This document shows positions 60,961 through 64,000 of a DNA stretch of 64,000 nt, piece by piece (the first letter of the stretch is position 1; the number at the start of each line of letters is the position of its first letter). Origin of the DNA: Loxodes magnus (taxonomy: Eukaryota > Ciliophora > Karyorelictea > Loxodida > Loxodidae); the NCBI GenBank assembly GCA_946699065.1, contig CAMPDV010000898.1, positions 98,601-162,600 on the forward strand, read 5' to 3'. The notes under the pieces are model-generated. The model did no database searches, was not told the DNA's origin, and was given only the letters and a program-made list of their open reading frames with translations. The translations under genes and the position numbers were made by a program.

Positions 60961-62665
60961 AAGAAAATCAAATTTAATCTATTTCTAGATCATATTGAAT
61001 TTGGTTTATCTAAATTTGTTAAGAATAAGCAGGAGAAATAGTAAATTTAGGATTTTATAGATATATAAATATGGAGTGGATGTAAAATATATTCTCGTAT
61101 GAAATGAGATGAATAAAATATTTAAGTGAATAGAGATGATGAGTTCATAAAATTTTAAGAGGAAGAACGTAATAATGTGAAGTGGAAGTATTTGAATATT
61201 AGGGTTAATGGACTACCTTTTATAGAGATAAATGTAAGGCATCTTAGCATTTAAGATTTACTATTTTATAAGTTATAATGATTTCTTAAGATTGTATTTA
61301 TTAAGTTGCTAGTTTTATAATAACGAGGCTATAGAATAATTTTAATATCCTTTAAAAAAAAAACTTATATTCAAGTGAGCAAGTATTCTACCTCATTTAT
61401 TAAAAAGACAATTAAATATTTCTAATTAACACAAATTTAAAACCAAAGATATCAGTTAGTAGATATTATATTTTTATAAATTACAAGATTAATAAAGCTG
61501 AATATTTTCAAAAGGAAAATTAACTCTTCTAGTCAAAAACTTAAATATTAACCATCTTTGAAAAAATTTATCTTCTGATAATTTTTCAAGCAAATCACTA
61601 AGAAATTGATAACTCTTTAATCTAACTTTACTCCTATTTATCCTTTTAACTCTAGATTTAAGAGTATTGCTGAACACTTATTATCTACTACTCTATTTCT
61701 AACTCTTCACTTTATCTTCTAAGCAATTTTATCTTCAATGTCTTTACTTCCAATAAATTTAAATTTTATTTGCTACATAAAGTTAGTATTTCTGACTCAG
61801 TTCCTTTGATTTATTTTTCCTCTTAATATCATTAGAGTAATCTATTTCAATATCGAAGCTTATTCACATAGCTAAATTACACTTAGGTAAAATCACTAGA
61901 ACTGCTCCAATCAAAATAGCATACCCTAATTATTAACCTTCCACTAATTCTTACTTACATTTAATCCCTCAGATCCTTATTTCATTTAACTATCTAACAC
62001 ATAAAATGCCTAGCTTGACTATTTATAACTATAAGATTATTGGGTTATAAATTAAGCCTATCTTATTTGAATATCATAAGGCTATTTAGTAGATAACTAA
62101 TTGTAACCAGAGTCAAATTAAACTAAAATATTAAGTATTAAAAATGCCAGACAAAAATAAGCTAACTAGATATGATCTAATAAGGGGATTATTAGAGCTA
62201 ATAAGAAGCAGAAAAAATTAGAACTTAGATCAGCATTATATGCATCCTATGGTATCAGAAAGAAATAGAACCTAGAATTAGAAGTTTTCTTGCAATTCGC
62301 ACGATAAAAAATATCATTAAACATTAAAAGAGTGCTAAATTGATATTAGGAATACACATTTTTATATAAATAGTTAATTAAAGAAAAAGGTTATTTAAAT
62401 CTAAATTAAATAAAGTATAAAATGCAGGAATAAAGAATAAACCCTAAAATAGTCGCAAAGCCGTTATAGAAATCTAGATAAATGCTTAGTCAAGTAAAGT
62501 CAAAAAAATCGCTGCATGAAGAATTTGAAGATTAAGATTAAGAATCTAACTAGAGCTTAAATGAACTGGAGGAGAAAAGGGAGTTTTTAAGCAAGGTAAT
62601 TAAGTAGTAGCAAGGGAGGAATAAAATTCAGAATCTGAATCATTTAAAAGTAAATCGTATTCTAG
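60230..62665 (-). repeat. R block copy 6
   Basis: Counterpart of R blocks 3 and 4. It carries the 680-bp family F segment, a family G copy with a large internal deletion that joins its first and last blocks (minus strand 61,770-61,550; the standard-code 62-codon ORF arises from this joint), and family H on the plus strand from about 62,060. It leads into family B copy 4. Confidence 0.75.
60970..61281 (+). CDS. Family F hypothetical protein, best copy
   Basis: A 103-codon frame ending at TGA 61,279: FNLFLDHIEFGLSKFVKNKQ, EKQQIQDFID, KWDEQNIQVNRDDEFIKF (with TGA at the first W), QEEERNNVKWKYLNIRVN. The second W is TGG (61,183) and is TGA in the 43.9 kb copy. Acidic and hydrophilic, with no membrane segment. 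The upstream limit is uncertain. No known domain. Confidence 0.45.
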
Positions 62666-63447
62666 ATAATTGGCGTCAAACGCTACAGATGGATTTTGTA
62701 ATAAACTAAAGAGACAATGAATAGCCTTAAGTAGGAGATTTGAAAATATTGAGATAGTACAAGCTAAGCAAAAATATGAAAAATCAATCTTCTAGTGAGA
62801 AGTAACTCATTCCATGTTAATAGCAAAACAATTCTTTACTTACTCCAAATTATAAGTATTAAATAATACTTTAAGATAAAAAAGTAAATTAAAAGGAGAT
62901 CTTACAGGGAATTTAAAATGAATAATTAGATGCAATACAATAGAGGAAGTATTAAGAAATAAGTTATTTAGATTCTTAGGAAGAAATCTTAGAGTAAAAA
63001 TAATATTCTGACTTTGTAATTAAGAATTTTTAAACTCTCTAGAAATAAATTAAAAGCTTGCGAAATTCAAGGTTAGAAGATTAAAATATTTTGGTGCCAA
63101 AGGAAAATAAAAAGATTAACGATTCATTGGATAAATTATCTTCCATTGAATTAGCGGGAAATGAAAAATCAAACAGTTTATTTTCGTAATGTTATGTAAA
63201 AAAGAATTCTTTTTCCAGTCCTGACTCTGTTAGTGCTAAAAGTTCCTCAACATCTTGGATCAATAAAACTTTCAATTTCAATTCTTATAAAATAAGTTCT
63301 TCATGATAAAGCTACGGAAATTAAGCAAGCCTCAGTCAATCTATTTGCAAAATAAAGGACAAATGGTCAACTGAATAGATAGAGTTTTTTTGTCTATGCA
63401 TAGTTGTTTTAATATCTTCTTACTTTTATTTGATAATAAAAGGATGA
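62482..63447 (+). CDS. Family B Gln/Ser-rich protein, possibly tail-anchored, copy 4
   Basis: The best-preserved copy. From ATG 62,482 (MLSQVKSKKSLHEEFEDQ) there is no TGA for 274 codons, with TGG at two Trp sites. Gln/Glu-rich, coiled-coil-like sequence (NELEEKREFLSKVIKQQQ, ILDNWRQTLQ) is followed by a Ser-rich part with NSFSSPDSVSAKSSSTSWIN. At 63,304 comes the family TGA, then 46 codons with KDKWSTEQIEF and a hydrophobic segment ending YFYLIIKG before TGA 63,445. The last TGA aligns in position with the end of family A (YFYLVACT then TGA), suggesting a common tail-anchored layout. Role unknown. Confidence 0.7.
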
Positions 63448-64000
63448 AGCAACAAAACTTAATTATATATATTTTATATTTCTCAGACTCTTCCAAACTT
63501 ATTTTCCAAACTTATTAATTAAAATTACTAGATTATACATGATTAATATTAGCTTTTATTAAACATCATTAAATCTAAAAGACAAATTCGTATCTTCCAA
63601 GAATATTTTCGTTAAGATAGAGATAAAAGAAATAAGATGGAAATATAATTTTAAGGGCCATCGATTGTATAACGAATATTTTAATATAACTTAATATCTT
63701 ATACTATTTAAGAGAGTTAATATAACTTAAAATCATAAGATATAGCTTATTATATCAGTCTATTTTAAATTAATAAAGCAACAAGTTTTGGTACTTTTGG
63801 CTTTTTTATTTACTTTTAAACCTTTTCTAGTTATTAGAGTTTTTAATAACTGATTGTTTATAAATAAATTAAGAGAATAGCTTTTAAGAAACTTCATTAT
63901 CTATTAGACTTCTAAAGATATGAATATAAAGAGAAAATTATTTTAATAACTGTACAAACAAAGGATTGAGGGGTTTGCACAAAAATTTAATTTTTAAAAG
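63448..64000. other. Repeat-unit DNA to window end
   Basis: Continues the match to 30,978-31,530 with an added 12-base duplication (CCAAACTTATT twice) near 63,490-63,515. No gene assigned. Confidence 0.5.

Noticed and set aside
61489-61677. The 62-codon standard-code ORF as a complete gene
   Set aside because: It results from a deletion that fused the two ends of a family G copy; no intact copy has this form.
1-64000. Maverick/Tlr-type giant transposon
   Set aside because: Long inverted and direct repeats with genes on both strands suggested it, but no integrase, type B polymerase, packaging ATPase or capsid gene was recognised and the unit contains U3 and kelch genes.

Overview
The window is very A+T-rich, lacks long standard-code ORFs, and reads as protein only when TAA and TAG are glutamine. 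That points to a ciliate-type nuclear genome. Trp codons at conserved positions also alternate between TGG and TGA among paralogues, so TGA appears to be read as Trp inside genes, while it also sits at the probable ends of some genes. All-sense or context-dependent codes of this kind are known from karyorelict ciliates and Condylostoma. I infer that group but cannot name the species; a Tetrahymena-like germline rich in decayed copies is the main alternative.

Most of the window is copies of one gene-bearing repeat unit of about 15-17 kb. On the right (about 25.9-64 kb) the units lie head to tail: kelch gene, U3 snoRNA gene, R block (families G and H), family B, family C, family A, families K and L, a gene-poor stretch, then the next kelch remnant. 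On the left (1-14.6 kb) one incomplete unit lies in the opposite orientation. Between them, 14.6-25.9 kb holds non-repeated DNA: a coiled-coil gene, a CxxC gene, a decayed retroelement with a CCHC knuckle and a reverse transcriptase block, a GC-richer island with hairpins and a minisatellite, and further long frames.

The best-supported features are the two U3 snoRNA genes (27.04 and 59.13 kb), the kelch gene (25.9 kb), three copies of family A and four of family B (both possibly membrane-anchored at the C-terminus), and the repeat architecture. The latter includes an in-place inversion of about 2 kb, a 997-bp deletion and a long near-identical duplication. Most other frames are short, shifted between copies, or ambiguous as to strand. 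In a genome where every codon can be sense, openness proves little, so I relied on paralogue alignment, motifs and hydrophilic composition. No tRNA, rRNA, CRISPR array or telomeric repeat was seen.
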